Shown: piece after piece, positions 1-9,640 of the stretch | How the letters are laid out: the number at the start of each line of letters is the position of its first letter | Numbering within the stretch: position 1 is the stretch's first letter | Source: Sinorhizobium sp. RAC02 | GTDB lineage: Bacteria; Pseudomonadota; Alphaproteobacteria; Rhizobiales; Rhizobiaceae | Reading direction: 5' to 3' | NCBI RefSeq assembly: GCF_001713395.1 | Contig: NZ_CP016450.1 | Location: 992,001 to 1,056,000, forward strand | Length of the DNA: 64,000 bases | Notes under the pieces: model-generated | Seen by the model: the letters and a program-made list of their open reading frames with translations, nothing else | The model's database searches: none | What the model was told of the DNA's origin: nothing | Made by a program: the position numbers and the translations under genes

Positions 1-921
1 GAGGGCCGCCACCTTCTGTTCTTCCTTGACCTTCCAGTTGATGTAGGCCTCGATATCCGGGTGGTCGATGTCGACCACGACCATCTTGGCCGCACGGCGT
101 GTCGTGCCGCCCGACTTGATGGCGCCAGCGGCGCGGTCACCGATCTTCAGGAAGCTCATCAGGCCGGAGGAACGGCCGCCGCCCGAAAGCTTTTCACCTT
201 CGCCGCGCAGATAGGAGAAGTTGGAGCCGGTGCCGGAGCCATACTTGAAGAGGCGGGCTTCACGTACCCACAGGTCCATGATGCCGTTCTCGTTGACGAG
301 ATCGTCCTCGACCGACTGGATGAAGCAGGCATGCGGCTGCGGGTGCTCGTAGGAGGATTTCGACTTGGTCAGCTTGCCGGTGAAGGGGTCGACATAGAAG
401 TGGCCCTGGCCGGGGCCATCGATGCCATAGGCCCAGTGCAGGCCGGTGTTGAACCACTGCGGCGAGTTCGGGGCAACGCGCTGGGTGGCCAGCATATAGG
501 CAAGCTCGTCCTTGAAGGCGGCAGCGTCTTCTTCGGAGGCGAAATACTTGCCCTTCCAGCCCCAGTAGGTCCAGGTGCCGGCAAGGCGGTCAAAAACCTG
601 GCGTGCGTCGGTTTCCGAGCCGTAGCGCTCACCCTCGGGGAGCGTCTTCAGGGCTTCGGTGTCGGCAACGGAACGCCACAGGAAGGAAGGAACGTCGTTT
701 TCCTCAACCTTCTTCAGGCGCGCAGGCACGCCGGCCTTGCGGAAGTATTTCTGGGCAAGAATGTCGGCGGCGACCTGGGAAAACTGCGCCGGCACATCGA
801 TATCGGCGAGCCGGAAGACGATCGAGCCGTCCGGGTTCTTGATTTCGCTGATGGCCTTGCGGAATTCGATTTCCGCAAAGGCCGACTGGCCGGGTTTGGT
901 GAAACGACGTTCTATGCGCAT
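1..921 (-). CDS. nrdJ: Adenosylcobalamin-dependent (class II) ribonucleotide reductase, N-terminal part
   Basis: Converts ribonucleotides to deoxyribonucleotides using a cobalamin-generated radical, so it works with or without oxygen. Only the first 307 residues are here; the rest runs off the left edge. The ATG at 921 opens MRIERRFTKPGQSAF. The family motif NSPQWFNTG lies near residue 148, the cysteine-bearing PHACFIQSV near 197 and the SGTGSNFS loop near 228. The length of the intact rhizobial enzyme is usually above 1,200 residues. It is transcribed leftward, and two NrdR-like boxes lie about 125-170 bases upstream of the start. Nothing in the visible part looks broken. Confidence 0.93.
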   Translation of the reverse strand, partial: MRIERRFTKPGQSAFAEIEFRKAISEIKNPDGSIVFRLADIDVPAQFSQVAADILAQKYFRKAGVPARLKKVEENDVPSFLWRSVADTEALKTLPEGERYGSETDARQVFDRLAGTWTYWGWKGKYFASEEDAAAFKDELAYMLATQRVAPNSPQWFNTGLHWAYGIDGPGQGHFYVDPFTGKLTKSKSSYEHPQPHACFIQSVEDDLVNENGIMDLWVREARLFKYGSGTGSNFSYLRGEGEKLSGGGRSSGLMSFLKIGDRAAGAIKSGGTTRRAAKMVVVDIDHPDIEAYINWKVKEEQKVAAL

Positions 922-1045
922 TGTCCGTTGTCCTCTGCTGCCGCAACCTGCCTTGAAAACAGGGCGCAATTAGTCCCGTCCAGCCGCAATAGCCTGCAGC
1001 CAGCTCAAATCTTCAGTCCGTGCGGGAAACCCGATCAATCTCGGG

Positions 1046-1092
1046 ATCCTGTATCTTGTGCTGAGTTTAGCTGCAAACACTAAATATAGTAT
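1046..1092 (-). promoter_or_regulatory. Pair of NrdR-like boxes upstream of nrdJ
   Basis: Two 16-base sites at 1046-1061 and 1077-1092 resemble the NrdR consensus. On the minus strand the upstream one reads ATACTATATTTAGTGT and the second GCACAAGATACAGGAT. Their starts are exactly 31 bases apart, the spacing NrdR needs to bind on one helix face. The second box is the weaker match. A further similar sequence, CACAAGATATAGGGT on the minus strand, lies around 1323-1338. Confidence 0.55.
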
Positions 1093-1544
1093 CAACAGCT
1101 TCTTTTTTCCAGCCCCATGATTGCGGTGGCGTTTCAAGAAATCTTGCGCAAATACCCTCGTGTGGCGAGCGGATCATCCACCCGGTCACATGCGCATGAC
1201 AACGCGATTTCGTGATGAGAACCGACCTCGTAACAATACGGTCCAGCCGCCGCCGCAACTTGGATTTCATTAACCTCATCAGGGCGATTCCCGTCAAGGG
1301 CTGGTTTGTGAACGAAGTTTGAACCCTATATCTTGTGGCTGGTGCCTGTGGAAAATGGGGACATCGCCGGAAGCCTGAAGAATCAGCGGCTTCGCGCCGA
1401 AAGGTGAGATGGCGGGGCACGCCACTGTGGAAAAACGAAAAAAATCACAGGTGAAAACACGGAGTTTTTTTGCACCCCGACATCAAGCAATAGCCAGCGG
1501 GGACGACTTGTGATCCGTGGATAAAGTGATTCTCTGACGCTACG
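1093..1544. other. Intergenic region without a convincing gene
   Basis: About 450 bases between the nrdJ control region and the next gene. Open frames here (for example 1067-1420 minus) have no recognisable protein character. The only notable element is a third NrdR-like sequence near 1323-1338. No riboswitch fold was recognised. Confidence 0.5.
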
Positions 1545-2126
1545 TCAAAGCGCGTCCAGATTGACGCCAAAGGTGATCGTGCCGATGACGACGCCGGTCC
1601 GCGGATCCCTGATCGGAAGGCTCGCCTGCGCCTGCATGAGCTGCGTGGACTCGTCGCGCTCCGCCTCCTCGATATGAAGCGCCCCGTCACCAAAACTCGC
1701 CTGCCACTTCGCCTCGTCGCCCTGCCAGTAGTCGGAGGTGATGTCGCTCTGGCCGACATTGAGGCCGCGATTGTCCATGACGAAGATTTCGGTGATCAGT
1801 CCTCCAGCCGCGCGCTGCTGGCCCTTGAGATAGAGCGACAGGGGGTTGGACAGCTGCGCCTCGATCATCGGCCGTGCGGCGCGAGACAGCTCTGACCGCC
1901 AGCGGGCGTCGAGGTCGTCGACCGCGGCCTGGCTGAGGTGCGCATGGGCTGCGTTCTGCGCGATGATGGCATTGAGGATTGCCGGTTCATCGAGCCAGGG
2001 ACGGACATTGTCGTCAATGAATTCTGCGACGGCCGTGGTGCGGATATCCTGCTGTGCTTCCGCGTGGCTCCAGACAAGCAGTGCAGCGACGAGGGCGGCC
2101 GCAAATGCCGGCTTTTCAGAATGCAT
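1545..2126 (-). CDS. Secreted protein, possible PDC/Cache-like sensor domain
   Basis: A 193-residue protein with an N-terminal signal peptide (hydrophobic FAAALVAALLVW, cleavage likely after AEA). The rest is a single globular domain with helical N-terminal half and a C-terminal half containing VMDNRGLNVGQSD and VIGTITFGVNL. That pattern resembles periplasmic PDC/Cache ligand-binding domains, but it stands alone with no membrane anchor, kinase or chemoreceptor part. It therefore probably acts free in the periplasm. The function is unknown. It has no obvious operon partner. Confidence 0.7.
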   Translation of the reverse strand: MHSEKPAFAAALVAALLVWSHAEAQQDIRTTAVAEFIDDNVRPWLDEPAILNAIIAQNAAHAHLSQAAVDDLDARWRSELSRAARPMIEAQLSNPLSLYLKGQQRAAGGLITEIFVMDNRGLNVGQSDITSDYWQGDEAKWQASFGDGALHIEEAERDESTQLMQAQASLPIRDPRTGVVIGTITFGVNLDAL

Positions 2127-2309
2127 GTCGTACCCGGCCTCCCTCCACCGCTATTCGCCGGTGAATGTAAGGACTATCTTTTCAAGGAATTGCAGAAAGA
2201 TTAAGCCGGCGGGCGCGTTTCGCACATCCGCCGGCTCCGGGTGAAAAAATCGGCAAATCAGCGCGTTGCCGCACTGCATTGACCTTGTTTCAATCCGCTT
2301 TGCAGAAGA

Positions 2310-2807
2310 TCAGCCTTGCGTGCCCTTGGCGATCGGCTCCTGGTAGGTAAAGCCCATGTCCCAAGGGAAATAGATCCAGGTGTCCTGGCTGACCTCGGTG
2401 ACGAAGGTGTCGACCAGCGGACGGCCCTTCGGCTTGGCGTAAACGGCGGCGAAATGCGCCTTCGGCAGCATGGCGCGTACTTCGGCGGCCGTCTTGCCGG
2501 TGTCCGTCAGGTCGTCGACGATGAGGATGCCTTCACCGCCTTCTTTCGACAGTTCGGGCGAGATGCCCTTCAGCACGTGCATTTCACCCTGCGAGACATA
2601 GTCGTGGTAGGAGGCGACGCAGACCGTCTCGATGACGCGGATGTTGAGTTCGCGCGAAACGATAGCCGCCGGCACTAGGCCGCCACGGGTGATACAGACG
2701 ATGGCGCGCCATTCCCGCCCGCCATCCGCTAGCCGCCAGGCAAGCGCGCGCGCGTCGCGGTGGAACTGGTCCCAGGATACGGGGAAGGCTTTGTCGGGCA
2801 GCGACAT
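2310..2807 (-). CDS. gpt: Xanthine-guanine phosphoribosyltransferase
   Basis: Purine salvage enzyme joining xanthine or guanine to PRPP. The ATG at 2807 gives 165 residues, the usual length, and starts [18 protein letters not shown]. The PRPP-binding loop is [18 protein letters not shown] (about residues 99-116). An upstream in-frame extension exists but has no coding character. It stands alone, with a divergent acetyltransferase gene 180 bases away. Cytoplasmic, probably at the inner membrane face as in enterobacterial Gpt. Confidence 0.93.
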   Translation of the reverse strand: MSLPDKAFPVSWDQFHRDARALAWRLADGGREWRAIVCITRGGLVPAAIVSRELNIRVIETVCVASYHDYVSQGEMHVLKGISPELSKEGGEGILIVDDLTDTGKTAAEVRAMLPKAHFAAVYAKPKGRPLVDTFVTEVSQDTWIYFPWDMGFTYQEPIAKGTQG

Positions 2808-2989
2808 GACAGGCTCCTGATAGGCGGAAGAAAGATTCCTCTCTGTAATGCAGTTTGCGTCCCAAAGAAATCGCCGCTCGATCCCGCAAGGCGGGCGATC
2901 CACAGCGAAGTCCGGCGGGAACTGGCACTTGGAATTGTTTGGCCGCCATACCACTCCCATATGTCTCGCCAATGAGACAGGAGACGGCA

Positions 2990-3595
2990 ATGGCGAAGAT
3001 CGATGATCGGGACTATGAGGTTGAGCCGGGGCTGCGGCCCGAACACCGTGCTATCGCCGCGGCGGGTTACTGGGAGGCGTTTTCCCGCAAGTTGCGCTAT
3101 CCGCTCGGTCCGCAAGACAGGGCTGTCGCATTTATCGAGCAGGCGTTGAATCCGAGCCATGCCATCAGCGCGGTCTCGCGCGACAACCGATTCCTTGGCG
3201 TTGTCGGCTTCAAGACCCCTCAAGGCGCCTTTGTCGGTGGCGGCTTGCGAGAAATGGCGCGTGTCTATGGCTGGTTGAGCGGCATCGCCCGCGGTTTCTT
3301 GATCGGCCTTCTGGAGCGGCAATGTACGCCCGGCACGCTGCTGATGGATGGTATTTTCGTCCGCGCGGAGGCCCGCGGCCTTGGCGTCGGCTCTGCACTG
3401 CTGGATGCCGTCGAGCAGCATGCCGTTGGAAGCGGGCTGAAACAGGTTCGCCTGGACGTGATTGACGAAAACCCGCGGGCGCGCGCCCTCTATGCACGCC
3501 GCGGGTTTGAAGCCACGTCGACCGTGTCACTCGGCATCCTCAAACCGGTCTTCGGCTTTCAATCCGCCACCACGATGATCAAGGCCATCGGTTGA
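2990..3595 (+). CDS. GNAT-family N-acetyltransferase
   Basis: A 201-residue acetyltransferase. The acetyl-CoA loop is [17 protein letters not shown] near residue 125, followed by [20 protein letters not shown], the usual GNAT C-terminal strand-helix pair. The substrate cannot be told. The ATG at 2990 is chosen because AGGAGA lies 6 bases upstream; an in-frame ATG at 2972 is less well placed. The gene is divergent from gpt and convergent with the stress-protein gene that follows. Confidence 0.85.
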   Translation: MAKIDDRDYEVEPGLRPEHRAIAAAGYWEAFSRKLRYPLGPQDRAVAFIEQALNPSHAISAVSRDNRFLGVVGFKTPQGAFVGGGLREMARVYGWLSGIARGFLIGLLERQCTPGTLLMDGIFVRAEARGLGVGSALLDAVEQHAVGSGLKQVRLDVIDENPRARALYARRGFEATSTVSLGILKPVFGFQSATTMIKAIG

Positions 3596-3622
3596 CGGCA
3601 AGCGTGCCAGCAACCGTCGATC

Positions 3623-4465
3623 TTAGCGCGACATCAGCACCGGCACGCGGGCGCCGCGCATCATGGCGCTCGTAACACCGCCGAAGAGGCGCTGGCGCAG
3701 CCGCGAATGGCTGTAGGCGCCCATGACGATAAGGCCGGCGTCGATTTCGGTCGCGCGGCGGTTCAGCGCGTCGGCTACCGAGTGACCATCCGAGGAGCCG
3801 GAGGTGACAGTCGTCTTGATGCCGTGGCGGGCGAGGGTGGCCGCAAGCTCCGCGCCGCAGAAGTCGCGCGACTGCATGGCATTTTCCGGTGGGTCGACGG
3901 TGAAAATCTCGACTTCCTTGGCCGCGGTCAGGAAGGGCAGGGCATCGAAGGCGGCGCGCGCCGATTCCCGCGAGCCGTTCCAGGCCAGCAGCACGCGCTC
4001 GATCGGCTCCGGGCCTGCCGGCGCGTTGGAGACGAGAAAGACCGGGCGGCCGCTCTCGTAGAGCAGGTCTTCAATATCTTCCCGCGCCGGGCCGTCGAGA
4101 TATGGGTCGAACTGGCCGGCAAGCACGAGATCGGCGCCACGAGCACTGTCGATGATGCCCGCCGAGGCATAGCCGGCGGTGCCGGTAAAGAGGCGCCATT
4201 CATAGGAGATATCGTCGCGCTCGCAGCGGGTCTTGAAGGCCTGCTCAACGTCACGCGACTGGCGCTGGGCGCGCTCCTGCAGATCCATCACGGCATTCGG
4301 GTCGGGATATTCCATGGGCGCGATGAGCGTGACGACGACCGGCGATTCCGCGTGAATGCCGATGACATGGCCGCCCGTCTTGCGGGCAAGCACGAGCGCA
4401 TGGTCCGTCACCTTGCCGGCGTCCTCAGTGGCGCTCAACACTGCCACGATGGTCTTGTAGGTCAT
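3623..4465 (-). CDS. Universal stress protein, tandem UspA domains
   Basis: A 280-residue protein with two UspA-type domains, residues about 1-145 and 155-280. The second keeps the ATP-binding signature in GAYSHSRLRQRLFGG (G-2x-G-9x-G type). The first lacks a clear copy, which is common in tandem Usp proteins. Such proteins help survival in stationary phase or stress, but the partner is unknown. It is monocistronic, and the start is preceded by GGAGG. Confidence 0.9.
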   Translation of the reverse strand: MTYKTIVAVLSATEDAGKVTDHALVLARKTGGHVIGIHAESPVVVTLIAPMEYPDPNAVMDLQERAQRQSRDVEQAFKTRCERDDISYEWRLFTGTAGYASAGIIDSARGADLVLAGQFDPYLDGPAREDIEDLLYESGRPVFLVSNAPAGPEPIERVLLAWNGSRESARAAFDALPFLTAAKEVEIFTVDPPENAMQSRDFCGAELAATLARHGIKTTVTSGSSDGHSVADALNRRATEIDAGLIVMGAYSHSRLRQRLFGGVTSAMMRGARVPVLMSR

Positions 4466-4626
4466 TTCGGCCTCCTGTCCTCATCACAGTGCTGCGCGTC
4501 ACGGCGGCGCGCAAAGCACATTGTAGAATATGGCTCTGCTGCACCATTCTGCAAATCGGAAAGATCAACGGAATGTGCAGCTGCCGCGACTATGAGCCCG
4601 GCGGGCCGCCAAAACCTTGATCCGGA

Positions 4627-5382
4627 TCAAGAGGCGGCCTTGGCTGCGGCAATTTCGGCGATCATCGCCATGACATCGCGCTCGGCTGCTTCCGCCGGGG
4701 CTTCCTCGCGGCTGCGGATGACGATCTCCGTCGAGAACCGGTTTTCGGAAAAACGCGGATAGGAGCCGATGCTGGTCTCGGGGTGGTTCTTCTGGATTGC
4801 GGCCAGCGCGCTGCCGATATCGCCTTCACCGAAGGGCGAGGCGACGGAGCGCGACAGCATCGGCACGCCCCCTTCAAGGGCCGGAACCACGGTGCCCAGC
4901 ATTGCGGTGAAAACCTGCGGAACGCCCGCCATGACATAGACATTGCCGATGTTGAAACCCGGCGCGGTGGAAACGGCGTTCTCGATATGCACGGCGCCCT
5001 CGGGCATGCGGGCCATGCGCTTGCGGGCCTCGTTGAATTCCACGCCACGCTTTTCGTACATGGCGCCAAGCAATTGCATGGCGAGCGGATCGTAGAGACA
5101 GGGAACGCCGAACGCCTTGGAGATCGCATCCGCCGTGATGTCGTCATGCGTCGGGCCGATGCCGCCGGAGGTGAAGACGTAGGTATAGCGTGCGCGCAAG
5201 GCATTCAGCGCCTCGACGATCGCCTCTTCGTCATCGCCGACGATGCGCACTTCCTTGAGGTCTATGCCGGCGAGAAACAGCATATCGGCGAGCTGGCCGA
5301 TATTCTTGTCCTTGGTGCGCCCGGACAGAAGTTCGTCGCCGATGGCGAGCATGGCGGCAGTGGCGATAGGACGGGAACTCAT
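4627..5382 (-). CDS. Competence/damage-inducible CinA-type MoCF-domain protein
   Basis: A 251-residue protein with the MoaB/Mog-like molybdopterin-binding fold: [16 protein letters not shown] near residue 13 and [16 protein letters not shown] near residue 70. Full-length CinA proteins carry an additional C-terminal nicotinamide-nucleotide amidase domain of about 160 residues; it is absent here, as is usual for the short rhizobial form. The pathway role is not certain. The start at 5382 ([12 protein letters not shown]) gives the family N-terminus; the frame is open further upstream. Confidence 0.88.
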   Translation of the reverse strand: MSSRPIATAAMLAIGDELLSGRTKDKNIGQLADMLFLAGIDLKEVRIVGDDEEAIVEALNALRARYTYVFTSGGIGPTHDDITADAISKAFGVPCLYDPLAMQLLGAMYEKRGVEFNEARKRMARMPEGAVHIENAVSTAPGFNIGNVYVMAGVPQVFTAMLGTVVPALEGGVPMLSRSVASPFGEGDIGSALAAIQKNHPETSIGSYPRFSENRFSTEIVIRSREEAPAEAAERDVMAMIAEIAAAKAAS

Positions 5383-5552
5383 GGGCGCTCTCTGAAGTTC
5401 GGACAGAAATGCCGACCGAAGGCACGGCATTGTCAATGGCGGGTGAACAGTCTGTCGACCGGGCGGCTCATGTCGCCGTCACTTCAAAGTGCTACATCCA
5501 AGCCGACGCCGCGATCAAGCGGAAAGGTCCCTTCGACACTCAGGAGACGACG

Positions 5553-6152
5553 ATGGCAAAAGTTCTGGTTCTTTACTACTCGGCCTATGGCCACATCGAA
5601 GCCATGGCCTATGCCGTGGCGGAAGGCGCGAAGTCGGCCGGTGCCGAGGTAACGGTGAAGCGGGTGCCGGAACTGGTGCCGGAAGAGGTCGCAAAGTCCT
5701 CGCACTTCAAGCTCGACCAGAAGGCCGAGATCGCTGCCGTGAACGAACTTGCCGATTACGACGCGATCATCGTCGGCGCCGGCACGCGCTTCGGCACGGT
5801 CGCCTCGCAGATGCGCAATTTCTGGGACCAGACGGGCGGCCTGTGGGCCGGCGGCAAGCTGGTCGGCAAGGTCGGTTCGGTCTTCACGTCCTCCGCCACT
5901 CAGCATGGCGGGCAGGAATCGACCATCCTCGGCTTCATCCCGACGCTGCTCCATCACGGCCTCGTCGTTGCCGGCCTGCCTTATGCCTTCCAGGGCCAGA
6001 TGGGTGTCGAAGCCGTCAAGGGCGGTTCGCCCTACGGCGCCTCCACCATCACCGACGGCGACGGCTCGCGCCAGCCTTCCGAAATCGAGTTGGAAGCGGC
6101 CCGCTTCCAGGGCGCGCATGTTGCCAAGATCGCCGGAAAGCTTTCGGCCTGA
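5553..6152 (+). CDS. wrbA: NAD(P)H:quinone oxidoreductase, flavodoxin-like
   Basis: FMN-binding two-electron quinone reductase that limits semiquinone formation. It has 199 residues, the family length. The FMN phosphate loop is [12 protein letters not shown] at the N-terminus. [20 protein letters not shown] and [11 protein letters not shown] are the other typical flavin-site segments. The ATG at 5553 follows GGAGACGACG. A strong terminator lies 27 bases after the stop. Confidence 0.95.
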   Translation: MAKVLVLYYSAYGHIEAMAYAVAEGAKSAGAEVTVKRVPELVPEEVAKSSHFKLDQKAEIAAVNELADYDAIIVGAGTRFGTVASQMRNFWDQTGGLWAGGKLVGKVGSVFTSSATQHGGQESTILGFIPTLLHHGLVVAGLPYAFQGQMGVEAVKGGSPYGASTITDGDGSRQPSEIELEAARFQGAHVAKIAGKLSA

Positions 6153-6179
6153 CGTTCTCCTGAAACGTCACTGAAAAGA

Positions 6180-6213
6180 GGGTGCGGCCACCGTCAGGGG
6201 CCGCACCCTTTTT
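6180..6213 (+). terminator. Rho-independent terminator after wrbA
   Basis: A 10-bp stem, GGGTGCGGCC paired with GGCCGCACCC, is followed by five T residues. Confidence 0.93.
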
Positions 6214-6445
6214 GTTGTTCGCAGGTCTGAAGAGGTGGCGGGCGGAGCCGACGCCTACGCTGGCCTGCAAGAATCCAGAAAAGCGGACTAAGACCCCCAA
6301 GAGGGATGGAAGGCTGGTGGATGGTGCGAGATGCGCAATTCGCCGAGGTTTTCTGAGTATCCAAATTAAAATGCTTCCACACTGGAGAGCACCTTTGCGA
6401 TGGCGGTGCCATGCGGACTGGGCCGCGTGTCGTGTCCCGCCGACA

Positions 6446-7186
6446 TCAAGGTGCAGTGCACATCATCGTAGGAACCAAATTCGCGCATGTCTTGCATGAT
6501 TCGATCGACACGCCGTGCGTGGAGAAGGCTTTCGTCGGGCTGAGCACGCCAGTATTGCTATCGCGCTGGAAAAACCCCGCGTGACTGCGAGGATCGATGA
6601 ATACTTCCGTCATATCGAATGGGGTTGGGTATCCATGGCGAATGGCGTAGTCGATCAGCTTTGGTGCTGCGCAGGTAAGGGGCTCGTTGCCATCCCTGCA
6701 ACTGGCTACCATGTCTTCCGACAATCTTTTCCCACCACGGGTCACAACCGGGCGCTGAACGTCAGGGCATATTATCGTATTGCCCATGCGCCTTGCCGCA
6801 GCCTCGAAGCCGTTTTTGTTGCCATCTTTCGAGCATGCAATCAGAACTTTATGCGATGGTCCTTTCGGCACCAGGACGCCGACCATGAAACGTCGGTTTT
6901 TGGTCGCCCAGTCCGCACTCGCGGTTATCATCAGGTTCGCGATGAAAATCTCTATGTATGCTTTGCTGGCCCCGCTCTCGATGAGGTGCTGGCCAACCCC
7001 GTGAACGTTCCTGCAGTTTCGGCAGACACCTGCGCCGTAATGAAGCCTGTTGCCGTATGCCATGGGCAGCTTTATGGTCTGTTGCGGGGGCGTGCGGCTG
7101 TTCACCACCGCCTGGCACTTCAAGCACCGATGCGGACCAACTCCACCGCTCCCAGGACACCAAGCCATTCCGTTTGCGCAAGCCAT
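6446..7186 (-). CDS. Uncharacterised zinc-ribbon protein with deaminase-like C-terminal motifs
   Basis: A 246-residue protein not recognised as a named family. It has Cys pairs spaced like zinc ribbons (HRCLKCQAVV near residue 19, GVCRNCRNVHG near 53). A middle domain contains NRRFMVGVLVPKG. The C-terminus has EPLTCAAPKLIDYAIRHG and later ESCKTCANLVP. The last two resemble the two zinc-binding motifs of toxin-type cytidine deaminases, but the usual catalytic Glu after CA is Ala here. It sits next to tRNA-Leu, a common entry point for foreign DNA, and differs in style from its neighbours. The deaminase link is only a suggestion. Confidence 0.6.
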   Translation of the reverse strand: MACANGMAWCPGSGGVGPHRCLKCQAVVNSRTPPQQTIKLPMAYGNRLHYGAGVCRNCRNVHGVGQHLIESGASKAYIEIFIANLMITASADWATKNRRFMVGVLVPKGPSHKVLIACSKDGNKNGFEAAARRMGNTIICPDVQRPVVTRGGKRLSEDMVASCRDGNEPLTCAAPKLIDYAIRHGYPTPFDMTEVFIDPRSHAGFFQRDSNTGVLSPTKAFSTHGVSIESCKTCANLVPTMMCTAP

Positions 7187-7399
7187 GTCCCCTCCAAGCT
7201 AAATTCTATTGGCCTGGAACGGCCTTGAACCTCTTCCCGTGGATCGATGGCAACGATACCGCGATTCCATGCTTGCGCAAGGGAAAGCGACGCTTAAAAC
7301 GGGAAACTCTTGCGGGTAGTAGCCGCTAGCGAGTGTGATTTTTTTCCTAGTCAAAAATCCTGATTTCGGGGAATTCAGGTCCCCGCGAGACGCGGGCTA

Positions 7400-7484
7400 T
7401 GGTGCGGGCGGCGGGGATCGAACCCGCACAGCCAAGGCCGAGAGATTTTAAGTCTCTTGCGTCTACCAGTTTCGCCACGCCCGC
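7400..7484 (-). tRNA. tRNA-Leu(UAA)
   Basis: The minus strand folds as an 85-nt class II tRNA including the encoded CCA. The acceptor stem is GCGGGCG with CGCCCGC. The anticodon loop CTTAAAA gives UAA. A long variable arm and GGTTCGATCC T-loop are present. Confidence 0.97.
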
Positions 7485-7543
7485 ATGGTTTTGCTTTTCA
7501 GGGAGTCAGGCCGGCTCGTCAAGACGGCGTTTGTCGGCAGGTC

Positions 7544-7849
7544 CTATTTTGTCGGCCGCACGAGCGAGATGACCCGCGGCTTTGAGGGCGCGTCAAGCCA
7601 TTCGATCCACTTGTCCCGCTCTTCTATCGTGTCGAAGAAGCGCCAGAGCTTGAACTCTTCGTCGGTGGTCTCCAGCATCTCGCCGATCGATGCAAGCTCC
7701 AGCGGAAGCGTCACTTCGTTGCCGTCGAAGCGTATGAAATAGACCCCTTCGGCCGCGAGACGGACAACCTGGCCGGTGCCGTAACTTCCATCGGGATCGT
7801 CGACGGTGAAGTACATTCCGGTCAAAGTGTCAAAAACTTTGTCGTTCAT
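7544..7849 (-). CDS. Small conserved-looking protein of unknown function
   Basis: A 101-residue acidic protein starting MNDKVFDTLTGMYFTVDD at 7849. No family is recognised. It appears soluble, with a beta-rich N-terminal half (GTGQVVRLAAEGVYFIRF) and a Trp-rich C-terminal half (FKLWRFFDTIEERDKWIEWL). It lies just upstream of tRNA-Leu. An in-frame extension upstream overlaps the phosphate transporter and is not used. Confidence 0.65.
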   Translation of the reverse strand: MNDKVFDTLTGMYFTVDDPDGSYGTGQVVRLAAEGVYFIRFDGNEVTLPLELASIGEMLETTDEEFKLWRFFDTIEERDKWIEWLDAPSKPRVISLVRPTK

Positions 7850-7965
7850 AGGTTTCCAATGCCAGTTCAAAAAAGACGCACGCCTGATTTCATTTAATCG
7901 AATGCACCGGTTCGTCAATCGTTCGCTTCTTCCGCACCGCTCCCCAACGCGGAGCGGCGATACGC

Positions 7966-8973
7966 TCAGCCCGAGAAAACGCTGAGCGTCAGATAGAACA
8001 GCGCCGAAATCGCTGCTGCCGAGGGCAGCGTCACGATCCAGGCGATGACGATGTTGCCGGCGATTCCCCAGCGCACTGCCGTAACGCGACGGGCGGCACC
8101 CACGCCGATGATGGCGCCGGTGATCGTGTGCGTCGTCGAGACGGGGATGCCGAGCCAGGTGGCGGCGAAGAGGGTGATGGCCCCGCCGGTTTCCGCGCAA
8201 AAACCCTGCATCGGGTTGAGGCGGGTGATCTTCGAGCCCATCGTATGCACGATGCGCCAGCCTCCCATCAGCGTGCCGAGCGCCATTGCCGCCTGGCAGG
8301 TGATGACCACCCAGAAGGGCACGTAGAATTCGCCGCCGAGATAACCTTGCGAATAAAGCAGCACGGCGATGATGCCCATCGTCTTCTGTGCGTCGTTGCC
8401 GCCGTGGCCGAGCGAATAGAGCGAAGCGGAGATGAACTGCATGACGCGAAACGTGCGGTCGACGGCGAACGGGGTCTGGCGCACGAAAAGCCAGGAGACG
8501 ATCAAGACGAGGATCAGCGCCAGGAGGAAGCCGATGGCGGGCGACAGGAAGATGGCGCTTGCCGTCTTGATGAGGCCGCTCCAGACGACGGCATCGAAAC
8601 CGGTCTTGGCAAGGCCAGCACCAACGAGACCGCCGATGAGGGCGTGCGAGGAGCTCGACGGGATGCCGAAGATCCAGGTGACGACGTTCCAGATGATCGC
8701 GCCCATCAGGGCGGCGAAGATGACGAGCGGGCTGACAATGCCGGGATCGATGATGCCCTTGCCGAGGGTTTCGGCGACGTGCAGGCCGAAGAACAGGAAG
8801 GCGATGAAATTGAAGAACGCCGCCCACATGACGGCATATTGCGGGCGCAGCACGCGCGTCGAGACGATCGTGGCGATGGAATTTGCCGCGTCGTGCAGGC
8901 CGTTCAGGAAATCGAAGAGCAGCGCTATGCCGACGAGGCCGACCAGCAGCGGAAAGGCGAGGGTGGCGTCCAT
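7966..8973 (-). CDS. pit: Low-affinity inorganic phosphate transporter, PiT family
   Basis: A 335-residue inner-membrane transporter moving phosphate (as metal phosphate) with a cation gradient. It has about ten hydrophobic segments. The duplicated PiT signature is complete: NGLHDAANSIATIVSTR and GIPSSSSHALIGG in the first half, GNDAQKTMG and GIPVSTTHTITGAI in the second. Its start overlaps the stop of the DUF47 gene by one base, so the two are co-translated. This matches the orfA-pit operon of Sinorhizobium meliloti, which PhoB represses when phosphate is scarce. Confidence 0.95.
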   Translation of the reverse strand: MDATLAFPLLVGLVGIALLFDFLNGLHDAANSIATIVSTRVLRPQYAVMWAAFFNFIAFLFFGLHVAETLGKGIIDPGIVSPLVIFAALMGAIIWNVVTWIFGIPSSSSHALIGGLVGAGLAKTGFDAVVWSGLIKTASAIFLSPAIGFLLALILVLIVSWLFVRQTPFAVDRTFRVMQFISASLYSLGHGGNDAQKTMGIIAVLLYSQGYLGGEFYVPFWVVITCQAAMALGTLMGGWRIVHTMGSKITRLNPMQGFCAETGGAITLFAATWLGIPVSTTHTITGAIIGVGAARRVTAVRWGIAGNIVIAWIVTLPSAAAISALFYLTLSVFSG

Positions 8974-9617
8974 CAGACGTTCTCGATCACGATACCGCTG
9001 ATCTCGTTCGCCACGTCCTCGAAGCGGTCGACGACCTTTTCCAGTTCGCCGTAGATCTCGCTGCCGATGATGTAGGCCATCGGGTCGGACTTGCCGTATT
9101 GCTTGAAAAGGTTCTTCAGGCCCTGGTCATGCAGCTCGTCGGAGCGGCCCTCAACGCGGGTGACTTCCTCGGCGATGGCGCTGAGGCGGCCGGCATGCAC
9201 GCCGACCTTGTCGAGCAGTGGGATGGCCTCGGCGATGAGATGGGCGGCCTTGACGACGACGTCGCCCATTTCCTGCATGCCGGGCTCGAAACTGGTCTGC
9301 TCGTAGAGGCGGATGGTTTTTACCGTCTTGTGCATCATGTCGATGGCATCGTCCATCGACTGGATCAGGTCCTTGATGTCACCGCGGTCGAAGGGGGTGA
9401 TGAAGCTGCGGCGCACGGCGAGCAGGACTTCACGGGTGATGTCGTCGGCCTGGTCTTCCAGCGCGATGATACGGTCGCAGTGTTTTTCCATGTCGGGGCC
9501 GCCGGCAAGCACCTGCTGGAGGGCTTCGGCAGCGCCGACGACGGTGCGGGAATGCTGTTCGAAATAATCGAAGAAGCGATCTTCACGCGGCATAAGTTTG
9601 CGAAACAGCGAGAGCAT
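8973..9617 (-). CDS. DUF47 family PhoU-like protein, partner of Pit
   Basis: A 214-residue, wholly helical cytoplasmic protein, MLSLFRKLMPREDRFFDYFE at its N-terminus. DUF47 proteins are PhoU-like and nearly always precede a pit gene; they are thought to gate the transporter. Family length and start fit. It is the first gene of the two-gene operon, with a possible Pho box 24 bases before its start codon. Confidence 0.92.
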   Translation of the reverse strand: MLSLFRKLMPREDRFFDYFEQHSRTVVGAAEALQQVLAGGPDMEKHCDRIIALEDQADDITREVLLAVRRSFITPFDRGDIKDLIQSMDDAIDMMHKTVKTIRLYEQTSFEPGMQEMGDVVVKAAHLIAEAIPLLDKVGVHAGRLSAIAEEVTRVEGRSDELHDQGLKNLFKQYGKSDPMAYIIGSEIYGELEKVVDRFEDVANEISGIVIENV

Positions 9618-9640
9618 GGATGCCCCTTACATGGCTGGGG

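Noticed and set aside
61..1083. A 340-codon plus-strand open frame
   Set aside because: It is antisense to nrdJ, whose minus-strand frame matches a known enzyme.
922..1092. Cobalamin riboswitch before the B12-dependent reductase
   Set aside because: No B12-box sequence or fold was recognised in the upstream region.
3707..4762. A 351-codon plus-strand open frame
   Set aside because: It is antisense to the tandem universal stress protein and the end of the CinA-type gene; the composition mirrors them.
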